Positions 1 to 8,989 of a DNA stretch of 64,000 nucleotides are shown piece by piece. Made by a program: the position numbers and the translations under genes. Under the pieces are notes generated by a model, which ran no database searches, had not been told where the DNA came from, and worked only from the letters and a program-made list of their open reading frames with translations. The first letter of the stretch is position 1, and the number at the start of each line of letters is the position of its first letter. Source of the stretch: Rhodoblastus sp052145335 (lineage in GTDB: Bacteria > Pseudomonadota > Alphaproteobacteria > Rhizobiales > Beijerinckiaceae); the NCBI RefSeq assembly GCF_052145335.1, contig NZ_JBKQOU010000305.1, positions 1 to 64,000 on the forward strand, in the 5' to 3' direction.

Positions 1-35
1 CCGCTCGCGCCGCTCGCGGGGAGAAGGCGACAACG

Positions 36-293
36 TCATCGGTCGGCGAAACTCTGACCGTCGCCGTGCGATCCGCCTGCGAACACTTTATGGCATTCGG
101 GGCTCAAGCGGGCCTTCTGCCGAGCGAGGCAAGCGGTGATCAGGCCTGAGTCCGGGATAAACCGCCCGCAGAGGCGGAACGCGTCTGGCGTGCAGGCCTG
201 CTGGGCTTCGGCGGTTCCTCTGTATTCCGCGAAGGCGGGCGTCGTGAGCGCGAGCGTCACCGACGCCAGAGCCGCGACGGCTATGGCTTTCAT
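36..293 (-). CDS. small secreted cysteine-containing protein
   Basis: 85-residue protein with a clear Sec signal peptide (basic start, hydrophobic Ala/Val/Leu core, cleavage expected after TPAFA near residue 22). The mature part has four cysteines in a CTPDAFRLC ... ACLARQ ... SPEC arrangement like the short cysteine-rich (GLG1-like) repeat proteins of Rhizobiales. A good ribosome site (AGGAG, 7 bases before ATG) fixes the start. It lies 245 bases downstream of recN on the same strand. A periplasmic location is likely; the function is unknown. Confidence 0.8.
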   Translation of the reverse strand: MKAIAVAALASVTLALTTPAFAEYRGTAEAQQACTPDAFRLCGRFIPDSGLITACLARQKARLSPECHKVFAGGSHGDGQSFADR

Positions 294-538
294 TTGTTGC
301 TCCTAAGGAATCAGGGATTTCGGACGACTTCCACCCACCACGGTGGCGGCTTTCAAAAGTCTTTGCAACGGGTTAGCGGTGAATCTGCCAAGGTATAGCT
401 AACGTAATATTAAATCACCTTTGGCGATGCAGTCGGTCCGGACCGGAAAGAGACATGCGCGCCGTTCTTTCATACATGGCGGTCGTTTCGAGGCGGCTTT
501 TATATTTGCGCGGGATCTCGGTCGATCGATGACCCAGC
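294..538. other. intergenic region, recN to small secreted protein gene
   Basis: 245 bases between the recN stop and the start of the small secreted protein. It holds the AGGAG ribosome site at about 300-305 and must hold the small gene's promoter. The AT-rich patch at about 395-425 is the likeliest place, but I cannot assign -35 and -10 boxes with confidence. No reading frame of note. Confidence 0.4.
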
Positions 539-2209
539 TCAGCCGTCGCTTTTCATCAGGCTCGCCGCCGCCGCCCGCGCCTCGTCGGTGATGGTCGCCC
601 CGGCCAGCATGCGGGCGATTTCCTCGCGCCGGTGCTCGTCCTCCAGCGCCGCGACGCGCGTCGCCGTGCGCGCGCCCTTGTCGGCCAGGTCCTTGGAAAT
701 GCGTAAGTGCCGCCCGGCCCTCGCCGCCACCTGCGGCGCATGGGTGACCGAGAGCACCTGAACCCGCGCGGCGAGGCGCGCCAGCCTCTGGCCGATAGCG
801 TCAGCCGCCGCGCCGCCGGCGCCAGAATCGATTTCGTCGAACACCAGCGTCGGCGCCGAACCGCGATCGGCCAGAACCACTTTCAGCGCCAGCATGAAAC
901 GCGACAATTCGCCGCCGGAGGCGACTTTCATCAGCGGCCCCGGCCGCGCGCCGGGATTGGTCTGCACCCAGAATTCGACGCGGTCGGCCCCATCCGGTCC
1001 GGCCTGCGCCTCGTCGGTGACGATCTGGGCCGTGAATTTCGCCTGTCCCAGCTTCAGCGGCGGCAACTCGGCCGTGACCGCGGCGTCCAGGGTTTTCGCG
1101 CTCGCGATCCGCGCGGCGCTCAACTCGGCGGCGCAGCTGCGACAATAGGCGCCCGCCTGTTCCCGGGCGCTGGCAAGCGCGACCAGCCGCGCCTCGCTGG
1201 CGTCGAGCGCGGCGAGATCGGCGGCGAATTTGTCCGCCAAATTGGAGAGGCTCTCCACTGGCGTGGCGTATTTGCGCGCCGCCGCGCGCAGCGAAAACAG
1301 CCGCTCCTCCGTCCGCTCCAGCGCGCGCGGGTCGAACTGCGCGTCGCGCAAAGCCTGATCGAGCGTCTGCTGCGCCTGATCGAGAGCCGTCAGGGCCGCG
1401 TCGAGCGCCTTGAGCGAGGGCTCGATCAGCGCCGGCGCCTGCGACGCCCGCCGCTCCAGCCGGCGCATCGCCGCCGAGAGGGTGGAGAGCGGCGAGCCGT
1501 CGCCGGCCACGCTCTCATGCGCGTCGCGCAGATCGCCCATCACCTTTTCCGCCTGCATCATGGCGGCGCGCTCGGTCGCGAGCTTTTCCTCCTCGCCCGA
1601 TTGCGGGTTCAGCTTGGACAGCTCTTCATGGGCGTGACGCAGGAAATCGGCCTCCTTGCGGGCCGCCTCCACCGCCAGACGCTCCTCTTGCAGGGCTTTT
1701 TCCGCCCGCCGCATGCCGCCATGGGCGGCGCGCGTCTTCTCAGCCAGCGGCTCGAGGCCGCCATAGGCGTCGACAAGGGAGCGATGGAAGGCCGGATCGA
1801 CCAGGGCGCGATCGTCGTGCTGGCCGTGGATTTCGACCAGTTCGCCGCCGATGGCTTTCAGCGCCTGAATGCTGACCGGCTGGTCGTTGACGAAGGCGCG
1901 GCTGCGGCCGTCGGCCATTTGCACGCGGCGCAGGATCAGATCGCCCTCGACGGCGAGATCCTGGCCCAAAGCCAATTTTCGCGCCGGGTGCTCGGGTGGC
2001 GGGTCGAAAACGGCGGTCACCTGGCCCTGGCTCTGGCCGGAGCGCACCAGCCCCCCGTCGCCGCGGCCGCCGAGCGCCAGCGAAAAGGCGTCGAGCAGGA
2101 TCGACTTGCCGGCGCCGGTCTCGCCCGTCAACACCGTCAGGCCGGCGCCGAAATCGAGCTCTAGCCGGTCAATCAGTACGATGTCGCGAATCGCGAGCTG
2201 GACCAGCAT
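539..2209 (-). CDS. recN: DNA repair protein RecN
   Basis: 556-residue SMC-like ATPase that acts at double-strand breaks in recombinational repair. It has the N-terminal Walker A GETGAGKSILLDA (about residues 30-42), a long central coiled coil rich in Ala/Glu/Leu (about 160-400), the ABC signature region SGGELSRFMLALK and a Walker B ending VFDEIDSGAGG near residue 460. Length matches the family (about 550). It starts 25 bases after the bamD stop, so lpxC/bamD/recN probably share a transcript, as in many alphaproteobacteria. Confidence 0.97.
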   Translation of the reverse strand: MLVQLAIRDIVLIDRLELDFGAGLTVLTGETGAGKSILLDAFSLALGGRGDGGLVRSGQSQGQVTAVFDPPPEHPARKLALGQDLAVEGDLILRRVQMADGRSRAFVNDQPVSIQALKAIGGELVEIHGQHDDRALVDPAFHRSLVDAYGGLEPLAEKTRAAHGGMRRAEKALQEERLAVEAARKEADFLRHAHEELSKLNPQSGEEEKLATERAAMMQAEKVMGDLRDAHESVAGDGSPLSTLSAAMRRLERRASQAPALIEPSLKALDAALTALDQAQQTLDQALRDAQFDPRALERTEERLFSLRAAARKYATPVESLSNLADKFAADLAALDASEARLVALASAREQAGAYCRSCAAELSAARIASAKTLDAAVTAELPPLKLGQAKFTAQIVTDEAQAGPDGADRVEFWVQTNPGARPGPLMKVASGGELSRFMLALKVVLADRGSAPTLVFDEIDSGAGGAAADAIGQRLARLAARVQVLSVTHAPQVAARAGRHLRISKDLADKGARTATRVAALEDEHRREEIARMLAGATITDEARAAAASLMKSDG

Positions 2210-2234
2210 GAAATTCCGTCAGCAAATGGAAGAA

Positions 2235-3116
2235 TCAGGTCACACCGACTTTTTTGAAGGCCTTGGAAATCCACGAGTCCTGATGGTCCTGCGGCGCATA
2301 GCCGTCGGTCTTCAAGCGTTCGAAAGCTTCCTTGTACCATTCCGAATCGGGATAATTATGCCCCAGCACGGCGGCGGCTGTCTCCGCCTCGTCGACAATG
2401 CCCATGGCCAGATAGGCCTCGGTCAGACGCTCCAGCGCCTCTTCGGCCTCGCGCGTGTTCTGATACTTGAACAGGACCTCGCGGAACCGGTTGATCGCCG
2501 CAGTGTAATTCTGGCGCTTGAGATAATAGCGGCCGACGTTCATCTCGTGTCCGGCGAGCTGGTCGCGGGCGACCTGGATCTTGAAGCGCGCGTCGGCGAC
2601 GTAGGGGGACTTGGGATATTTATCCACAATGATCTGGAAATATTTGATCGCCTTGGCGACGCGGTCCTGGTCGCGATGCTCGTCGGGAAGTTCGCCGAAC
2701 AGCGCCACGCCGGCGAGATAGGTGGCGTAAGGGGCGTCGGGAGAGTTTCCATATAGCGTGGTGTAGCGGTCGGAAGCCGAAACGGTCTCGGTATAGGAGC
2801 CGTTCTCGTAATAGGCGTAGACTTCCATCATCAGCGATTTGCGCGCCCACTGCGAGAAGGGATATTGCTTCTGCACTTCGGCAAAGCGTTTCGCCGCCCC
2901 CTCGTAGTCCTTCTTGTCGAGCTTCATCAGCCCTTCGTTATAGAGCCGGTCCACCGGGACATCGGGGTCGACCTTCATCTCGTATTTCGAGCCAGCGAAA
3001 GGATTGAGGTCTTCCCACGAAAAGCACTGCGCCGCGGAGACGAAACAGGTCGAGCCCACAGCGGCCAGAGCGGCTGCGCGCAAAACATTCAAGCCAATTG
3101 CCTTCGTTCTTTTCAT
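2235..3116 (-). CDS. bamD: outer membrane assembly factor BamD (lipoprotein)
   Basis: 293-residue TPR protein of the BAM complex, which inserts beta-barrel proteins into the outer membrane. A signal peptide ends in SAAQC at about residues 27-31; the lipobox is poor, since Gln replaces the usual Gly/Ala before Cys, but a lipidated Cys is expected. The mature part has the YNEGLMKLDKKDYEGAAKRF TPR, a PYATYLAG motif and further TPR helices through about residue 250. It lies between lpxC and recN, a standard alphaproteobacterial order. Confidence 0.95.
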   Translation of the reverse strand: MKRTKAIGLNVLRAAALAAVGSTCFVSAAQCFSWEDLNPFAGSKYEMKVDPDVPVDRLYNEGLMKLDKKDYEGAAKRFAEVQKQYPFSQWARKSLMMEVYAYYENGSYTETVSASDRYTTLYGNSPDAPYATYLAGVALFGELPDEHRDQDRVAKAIKYFQIIVDKYPKSPYVADARFKIQVARDQLAGHEMNVGRYYLKRQNYTAAINRFREVLFKYQNTREAEEALERLTEAYLAMGIVDEAETAAAVLGHNYPDSEWYKEAFERLKTDGYAPQDHQDSWISKAFKKVGVT

Positions 3117-3389
3117 TCAACCCGCTCGTCATGGAGAGGCGCGACGCCAGACGGCGACTTTCGCGCAAAATGGTCTTAGCCTAAACCGCCCTGCAGCGGA
3201 ACCCGGCGCGCGCGGCTTTCTTTGCCGCGTCGGAATTCGCCGTTGCCGGTCACAGCCTAGCAGAACCGATTTTTTGCGGCATTTTTAAGACTTGGGCGTC
3301 CGCGACCCGTTCTCGCCGGGCTGGAGCCACTTACCGATCCGCTCGAATCGGTATTCATTTCGCTTGAACCGAAGGATCCGCGTTAGCGC
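3117..3389. other. intergenic region, lpxC to bamD
   Basis: 273 bases between the lpxC stop and the bamD start. A weak GC-rich hairpin (GCGGC/GCCGC) occurs near 3208-3228 but has no T tract on the minus strand, so I do not call a terminator. The bamD-recN promoter may lie here. No gene seen. Confidence 0.4.
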
Positions 3390-4346
3390 TCAGCTGCGCT
3401 CGGGCAGGAAGGCCGGGGAAACCGCCATGCCGAATTCGGCGCGGGCGCCTTCGCGCGCCACAGGAGCCGCTTCGACGATGCGATAGGCGGAGCGGTCGGA
3501 GAACAGCGCCTCGAGCACCGCGACATTCATCTTGTGACCGCCGCAATAGGACTGGTATTCGCCAATCAGCGGCGAACCTGACAGGGCGAGATCTCCGACC
3601 GCGTCCAGCATCTTGTGGCGGACGAATTCGTCGGTGTAACGCAGTCCTTCGGGATTGAGAACGCGGCCGTCGTCGATGCCTACCGAATTTTCCAGCGAGG
3701 CGCCCAGGGCAAAACCGGCCTTGAGCAGATGCTGGACATCGGCGAGGAAACCGAAAGTGCGGGCGCGGGCCAGTTCGCGGCGGAAGGCGCTTGGCTCCAG
3801 ATCGAGGATCTTGCGCTGGCGCCCGATCACGTCGCTCTTGAAATCGATCTCGACATCGAGCCGGAAGCCGCTGTCAGCAGGCCGGAGCTCGGCGAAGCCG
3901 CGGCCCTGTTCGATGCGCACGGCTTTCAGGATTTTCACGAAACGGCGGGGCGCGGCCAGTTGGCGCAGGCCGACGCGATCGATCGCCTCGACGAAAGCAG
4001 CGGCCGAACCGTCCATGATCGGCACTTCCGGACCATCGACTTCGACCAGGCAATTATCGACGCCGAGGCCGCGCAGCGCGGCGACCAGATGTTCGATGGT
4101 GCCGACCATATGCTGTGCGCCGTCGCCGATCACGGTGCAAAGCTCGGTCATGGTCACTTTCGACCAATTGGCCTCGATGCGCCGGCTGGCGCCGTTAGGC
4201 AGGCCGCTACGCAGGAAAACCAGGCCGGTGGAGGCTTCGGCGGGGTTGAGCACGAGACGGACGGGCTTGCCGGAATGAACGCCGATGCCCCCGGAAAGAA
4301 CGACGCGGTCGCGGAGAGTGGTCTGAAAGCTCGGCTTCATCAGCAT
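3390..4346 (-). CDS. lpxC: UDP-3-O-acyl-N-acetylglucosamine deacetylase LpxC
   Basis: 318-residue zinc deacetylase, the committed step of lipid A synthesis in the cytoplasm. It shows the zinc-site motifs TIEHLVAALRGLGVDN and HKMLDAVGDLALSG and the C-terminal CGGHKMN. The open frame runs 70 codons further upstream, but that part is unlike LpxC. Two ATGs at 4346 and 4340 (MLMKPSFQTT) fit the family length; a GACGGA element favours 4340 and 4346 is given as the outer limit. It is the last gene after ftsZ, separated by a terminator. Confidence 0.96.
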   Translation of the reverse strand: MLMKPSFQTTLRDRVVLSGGIGVHSGKPVRLVLNPAEASTGLVFLRSGLPNGASRRIEANWSKVTMTELCTVIGDGAQHMVGTIEHLVAALRGLGVDNCLVEVDGPEVPIMDGSAAAFVEAIDRVGLRQLAAPRRFVKILKAVRIEQGRGFAELRPADSGFRLDVEIDFKSDVIGRQRKILDLEPSAFRRELARARTFGFLADVQHLLKAGFALGASLENSVGIDDGRVLNPEGLRYTDEFVRHKMLDAVGDLALSGSPLIGEYQSYCGGHKMNVAVLEALFSDRSAYRIVEAAPVAREGARAEFGMAVSPAFLPERS

Positions 4347-4724
4347 TCCGTCGGCTCGCCCCGGATTGGTCGCGGGGTCGTTACAAAAACGCCATTGTTC
4401 CGCCGTTATGTTACGGCTTTGGCCCAGCGACGTTATGGCGAACCGCAAAACACAAGGCCCCTGGGAGCCTCGCCCGCGAACGGCGCCAGCATGAGATGCG
4501 CCGATTCGCTTGATCCACCACAGCCAAGAACTACCTTGCGCCGCCCAACGAGCCAAATCACTCTTTCTTACGTAGCTGTTACAAATTTACCTTGTTTTTG
4601 TCCGACTTGCCTTAATTGCAATCCAGTCCCCATTTACGCGCGTCATTTGCAACTAAAACCTCAATGAAATCAGTCTAATTGCGGGCGTTCGCGAGCATCG
4701 GCCGCCCTTGATCCTTTTTTAACC
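4347..4724. other. lpxC upstream region
   Basis: 378 bases between the lpxC start and the ftsZ terminator. The part at about 4560-4680 is clearly AT-richer than its surroundings and is the probable lpxC promoter region. I cannot pick unique -35/-10 boxes. No convincing gene on either strand. Confidence 0.4.
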
Positions 4725-4725
4725 A

Positions 4726-4751
4726 AAAACCCGCCTTTCACGGCGGGTTTT
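4726..4751 (-). terminator. rho-independent terminator after ftsZ
   Basis: Perfect 10-bp stem AAAACCCGCC/GGCGGGTTTT with a 6-base loop, 50 bases beyond the ftsZ stop. On the minus strand it ends in a T run, so it closes the dcw transcript and insulates lpxC. Confidence 0.85.
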
Positions 4752-4800
4752 CGTTGTTTGCGTTTTACGCTGTGACTTGCGTCCCGACGGGATCGCCAGC

Positions 4801-6576
4801 TCAGTTCGACTGGCGGCGCAGGAAGGCCGGGATTTCCAGCTGATCGTCCTCGGCGCGCATATGCGGGCGGGCGTGCTGCTCGATCGGCGCAGCCGGGCGC
4901 TGCTGCGCCGGCGGGCGCTTGGCGTATTCGGCATGGACCGGAGAGGGGCTGGCCTGGCGCGGCTGAAAGCCTGGCTGGCCATAATTCTGCTGCGGAGGCG
5001 CCAGTTGCGGCGCCGGCGCATTGTGCTCTTCGGCGCGGCTCATGCCGAAAGTGGCGAGCCGCTCGAGAAGCGTGCGGCGGCGGTTTTCAGCGGCCGGCTG
5101 CGCTTCCGCCCCATGCCGCTGGCGAATCAGGTTCTGGCCGGGCACCGGAAAATCCTCGGCCTTGGGCATTTGCACCTGGCGGAAAGGCTGTTCGGGGGCT
5201 GGCGGAACGAATTCCGCCTGCATCGGGGCCTCGACGCGGCGGACCGGAGCGGCGGGGGCCTCCTGGTAGGCGTGCTGCGGCGGGGCCGCGCGCTTGATCT
5301 GCACTTCGCCATGATGCGGGGCGTAGCTCTGCTGCTGCGGCGGGGCATAGGGCGCCGGGGCCGGGGCGGGCGCGGCATAGGCGACCTGCGGCGCGGCCTT
5401 GGCCGTGGCCGGCTGGGGCGGCGCCGGCTGTGGCGCCGGGATGGCGTAATATTGTTCAGGCGCTGGCGCCGCAGCGGCGGGAGCCGGCGCCGCGGCGGGC
5501 GCCGCCGGGCGCTGGGCCATCGCGGCCTCGGCCTGGCGGGCCGCGGCCTGGGCGCGGAGGCGCTCGCCATGTTCGGCGAGGCGCTGGTCGTTCATGTCGG
5601 CGATGCCGGCCGGCTTGTCGATTCCAGTGGCGACCACCGAGACGCGGATGATGCCGTCGAGGCTCGAATCGAAGGTCGCGCCGAGGATGATGTTGGCGTC
5701 CTCGTCCACTTCCTGGCGGATGCGGCTGGCGGCTTCGTCCACTTCATAGAGGGTCAGGTCGTTGCCGCCGGTGATCGAGATCAGCAGGCCCTTGGCGCCC
5801 TTCATCGACACCTCGTCGAGCAGCGGATTGGCGATCGCCGCCTCGGCGGCGAGAACGGCGCGGCGGTCTCCGGTGGCTTCGCCGGTGCCCATCATCGCCT
5901 TGCCCATGTCGCGCATGATCGCGCGCACGTCGGCGAAGTCGAGATTGATCAGGCCTTCGCGCACCATCAGGTCGGTGATGCAGGCGACGCCGGAATAGAG
6001 CACCTGGTCGGCCATCGAAAAGGCGTCGGCGAAAGTGGTCTTTTCATTGGCGACGCGGAACAGGTTCTGGTTGGGGATGACAATCAGCGTATCGACCGCC
6101 TTGTGCAATTCCTCGATGCCGCCGTCGGCGAGGCGCATGCGGCGCGCGCCCTCGAACTGGAACGGCTTGGTGACGACGCCGACGGTCAGGATGCCCATGT
6201 CGCGCGCGGTGCGGGCGATGACCGGCGCGGCTCCGGTGCCGGTGCCGCCGCCCATGCCGGCGGTGACGAAAACCATATGGGCGCCGGCGAGATGATCGCG
6301 GATTTCCTCGATCGCCTCTTCGGCGGAGGCGCGGCCGACTTCCGGCTGCGAACCGGCGCCGAGGCCCTCGGTGACCTGGAGGCCCATCTGGATGATGCGC
6401 TCGGCCTTGGAACTGGTCAGCGCCTGGGCGTCGGTATTGGCGACGATGAAATCGACGCCGGCGAGACCGGAGGCGATCATGTTGTTGACGGCGTTGCCGC
6501 CGGCGCCGCCGACGCCGCAAACCATGATGCGGGGCTTGAGTTCGCGCAGTTCAGGCGCCTTCAGATTGATTGACAT
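4801..6576 (-). CDS. ftsZ: cell division GTPase FtsZ
   Basis: 591-residue tubulin homologue that forms the Z-ring. The GTPase core (about 1-320) has the signature GGGTGTGAAPVIA. It is followed by a very long Ala/Pro/Gln-rich linker (about 325-570) and the conserved C-terminal peptide DQLEIPAFLRRQ that binds FtsA. The long linker is typical of alphaproteobacteria; E. coli FtsZ has only 383 residues. Start set by AGAGG 7 bases before ATG. 83 bases separate it from ftsA, room for its own promoter. Confidence 0.99.
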   Translation of the reverse strand: MSINLKAPELRELKPRIMVCGVGGAGGNAVNNMIASGLAGVDFIVANTDAQALTSSKAERIIQMGLQVTEGLGAGSQPEVGRASAEEAIEEIRDHLAGAHMVFVTAGMGGGTGTGAAPVIARTARDMGILTVGVVTKPFQFEGARRMRLADGGIEELHKAVDTLIVIPNQNLFRVANEKTTFADAFSMADQVLYSGVACITDLMVREGLINLDFADVRAIMRDMGKAMMGTGEATGDRRAVLAAEAAIANPLLDEVSMKGAKGLLISITGGNDLTLYEVDEAASRIRQEVDEDANIILGATFDSSLDGIIRVSVVATGIDKPAGIADMNDQRLAEHGERLRAQAAARQAEAAMAQRPAAPAAAPAPAAAAPAPEQYYAIPAPQPAPPQPATAKAAPQVAYAAPAPAPAPYAPPQQQSYAPHHGEVQIKRAAPPQHAYQEAPAAPVRRVEAPMQAEFVPPAPEQPFRQVQMPKAEDFPVPGQNLIRQRHGAEAQPAAENRRRTLLERLATFGMSRAEEHNAPAPQLAPPQQNYGQPGFQPRQASPSPVHAEYAKRPPAQQRPAAPIEQHARPHMRAEDDQLEIPAFLRRQSN

Positions 6577-6659
6577 GTTTGGCCTCTTAGTTAACCGGAA
6601 CCCAGCCCGTGCCTGTTAAAATGAATCGGCTCCCGACAACCGCGAGCCGTGTTGAAGAT

Positions 6660-7976
6660 TTAAAAACTTTCCTTCAGCCATCGGCCGACCCGGCCGAAAT
6701 AGCCCTGCGGATGGCGAACCATCCCCTGCCCCGCCCGACTTGGCTCGAAATGTTCGACGCCGGAAAACTGCGGATAGATCAAAAGCCCGACCGCCGCCGC
6801 AAAGCCGGGGCTTTTCGCCGATTCCGGCATTCCCTGCACGCCCAGCGGACGCCCGACGCGAATCTGTCCGCCAAGGATCCTTCGCGCCGCTTCCGGCAGG
6901 CCGGTGAGCTGGCTCGATCCGCCGGCGACCACGATGCGGCTGCCGGATGAAGCCGGGAAACCCGCCGCCTTCAGCCGGTCGCGCGCCAGTTCGAGAATTT
7001 CCTCGACCCTTGGCCGGATGATTCGCGCCAGCTGCGATTTGGGAATATGGATCGCGCTGTCGCCCTCCTCGCCGACCTGCGTCACCGACAGCGATTCGCG
7101 GTCGTCGGAGGGCGAGGAAATGGCGCTGCCATAGAGCGTCTTCAGCCTCTCGGCGTCGCTGAGCCTGGTGTTCAGGCCACGGGCGATGTCCATGGTGACG
7201 TGCTTGCCGCCGACCGCCACGGCGTCGGCGTGAACCAGCTTGCCGTCGCGGAATACTCCCATCCCGACCGAGCCGCCGCCGATGTCGAGCACGGTCGCGC
7301 CGAGAATCGCCTCGTCGTCGACCAGCACCGCCAGGCCCGTCGCATAAGGCGTGGCGACCACCGCCTCGACCGTCAGGTGGCAGCGCTCGATGGCGAGCAG
7401 CAGATTGCCCAGGGCGACGGAATCGGCGCTGACGACATGGAGGTCGGCGCCGAGGCGCTCGCCCATCATGCCCTTGGGATCGCGGATGCCGGCGGCCCCG
7501 TCGAGGGAAAAGCCGGTCGGCAGGCTGTGCAGGACCGAGCGGCCCCTTTGCGCCGTGCGCAGGCTGGTCGCCTCCAGCACCCGATGCAGGTCGCCGTCGC
7601 TGACGCCTGAGCCGACGATCGGCACGCTGGCGTTGTAATATGCCGAGCCGAGACGCCCGCCGACATTGGCGACGATGACGCTTTCGACCTGGACGCCCGC
7701 CATGCGTTCGGCGGCGTCCACGGCGAGGCGCACCGCGGCTTCGGTCTCCTCCATGTCGATGACCACGCCGCCTTTTATGCCGCGCGAGCGCTGGTGTCCG
7801 ATACCCAGGATTCGGGTGCGATGGGTGCGCCCGCGCAGCATGTCGGAGGGTTCGGCCGGGATCATCTTGGCGACCAGGCAGACCACTTTCGACGCGCCGA
7901 CGTCGAGCACGCAGAGAATGGCGCTTTTGCGCGCCGAAATCTTTTTCATCCGGGGCAGCGTCATGGATGCGTTCAT
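6660..7976 (-). CDS. ftsA: cell division protein FtsA
   Basis: 438-residue actin-like ATPase that tethers FtsZ to the inner membrane. It shows the phosphate-1 motif VLDVGASKVVCLVAK, the phosphate-2 region TVLDIGGGSVGMGVF, the adenosine-site VVAGGSSQLTGL and a C-terminal amphipathic membrane helix RVGRWLKESF. Its ATG overlaps the ftsQ stop as ATGA, so translation is probably coupled. Order ftsQ-ftsA-ftsZ is canonical. Confidence 0.98.
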   Translation of the reverse strand: MNASMTLPRMKKISARKSAILCVLDVGASKVVCLVAKMIPAEPSDMLRGRTHRTRILGIGHQRSRGIKGGVVIDMEETEAAVRLAVDAAERMAGVQVESVIVANVGGRLGSAYYNASVPIVGSGVSDGDLHRVLEATSLRTAQRGRSVLHSLPTGFSLDGAAGIRDPKGMMGERLGADLHVVSADSVALGNLLLAIERCHLTVEAVVATPYATGLAVLVDDEAILGATVLDIGGGSVGMGVFRDGKLVHADAVAVGGKHVTMDIARGLNTRLSDAERLKTLYGSAISSPSDDRESLSVTQVGEEGDSAIHIPKSQLARIIRPRVEEILELARDRLKAAGFPASSGSRIVVAGGSSQLTGLPEAARRILGGQIRVGRPLGVQGMPESAKSPGFAAAVGLLIYPQFSGVEHFEPSRAGQGMVRHPQGYFGRVGRWLKESF

Positions 7977-8989
7977 GTCCGCGCCCCCTTGCCATGGGCC
8001 TTGGCTTCGCGCGCCTCGCGAGCGTCGGCGGCCTCCTCGGTCAGGCGGGCGTAGACTTTCCCGGGCACCCGCAGGTCCAGCGAAACCACGTCCTTTTCGA
8101 GGATGTTCTTTTCCTGCTCCAGCCGCGCCAGCAGCGCGATCGCCGCCTTGGGATCGGCCTCCGGCAACATTACTTCGACGCCCGAGGTCATTTTCAGCGT
8201 CCAGCGGCGGTTCGACACCAAAATGCCGGCGCGAATCTTTTCGCGCAGATCGCCGGACGCCGCGAGCAGGCCCAGGAATTCATCGATGCGGAGATTGGCG
8301 CCTTCGCCGACGACGAAAGGCAGCCGGGCGAATTTTTCGTCGTGGAAAACGTCGATCGGCGCGCCGTCGGCGGCGATGATCGAAACGGTCCCGTCTTTCT
8401 GCCACAGGGCGTAGGGCTGGCGCTCGACGACTTCGATCACCAGCCGGTCGGGGAAGAGTTTGCGCACACTGACGTTTTTCACCAGCGGCAGCGCCAGCAG
8501 CTTCTGGCGCATGTCGTCGACGTCAAGGAACAGCAGCGACTGCAGCGGATTTACGCCAGCGACCTGCAGGATCTGCGCTTCGCCGAGTTCGATCTGCCCG
8601 GCTATGGTCACGGCGTCGACGCCGAAACCGAGCGCCCGGGCGGCGATATCGCGGGGGCGGCCGTGATCGTGCACGAACCCGGCATATTGGCCGTTCAGTT
8701 GCGCGCCATAGAGGCCGACGCCGGCAAACAGCCCGACCGTCAGGACGATTCCGACGCCCGGAAGATTGAGGAATTCGACGAGCCGGCGCCAGAAGCCGTC
8801 GTTCTGGCGGAGGCGCTGGCGCGGAGGGAGTTTTTCAACCTTCGAATGGCGCTTCGCCGGCGCCGCGACGAAGGAATGCGCCGCCGAGAAGGCCCTATGG
8901 GCCGACGCGCCGGCAAAAACAGCGCGCGGCGCCGCGAGGGCTGAATCCAGCCCGTTTACCGATCGCAGGAGGCGTCTTCCACCATCCAT
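7973..8989 (-). CDS. ftsQ: cell division protein FtsQ
   Basis: 338-residue bitopic divisome protein. It has a cytoplasmic basic N-terminus, one membrane segment at about residues 75-95 (LPGVGIVLTVGLFAGVGL), then a periplasmic POTRA domain containing VNPLQSLLFLDVDDMRQKL and the FtsQ beta domain. Its start lies 34 bases inside ddl and its end overlaps ftsA by 4 bases, so ddl-ftsQ-ftsA form a coupled unit. The exact start is uncertain because the N-terminal 50 residues are low-complexity. Confidence 0.95.
   Translation of the reverse strand: MDGGRRLLRSVNGLDSALAAPRAVFAGASAHRAFSAAHSFVAAPAKRHSKVEKLPPRQRLRQNDGFWRRLVEFLNLPGVGIVLTVGLFAGVGLYGAQLNGQYAGFVHDHGRPRDIAARALGFGVDAVTIAGQIELGEAQILQVAGVNPLQSLLFLDVDDMRQKLLALPLVKNVSVRKLFPDRLVIEVVERQPYALWQKDGTVSIIAADGAPIDVFHDEKFARLPFVVGEGANLRIDEFLGLLAASGDLREKIRAGILVSNRRWTLKMTSGVEVMLPEADPKAAIALLARLEQEKNILEKDVVSLDLRVPGKVYARLTEEAADAREAREAKAHGKGART

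Noticed and set aside
707..2164. 485-codon open frame opposite recN
   Set aside because: Same antisense bias; no ribosome site and no domain.
4777..6573. 598-codon open frame opposite ftsZ
   Set aside because: Arg/Gly/His-rich antisense product without recognisable motifs; ftsZ on the other strand is beyond doubt.
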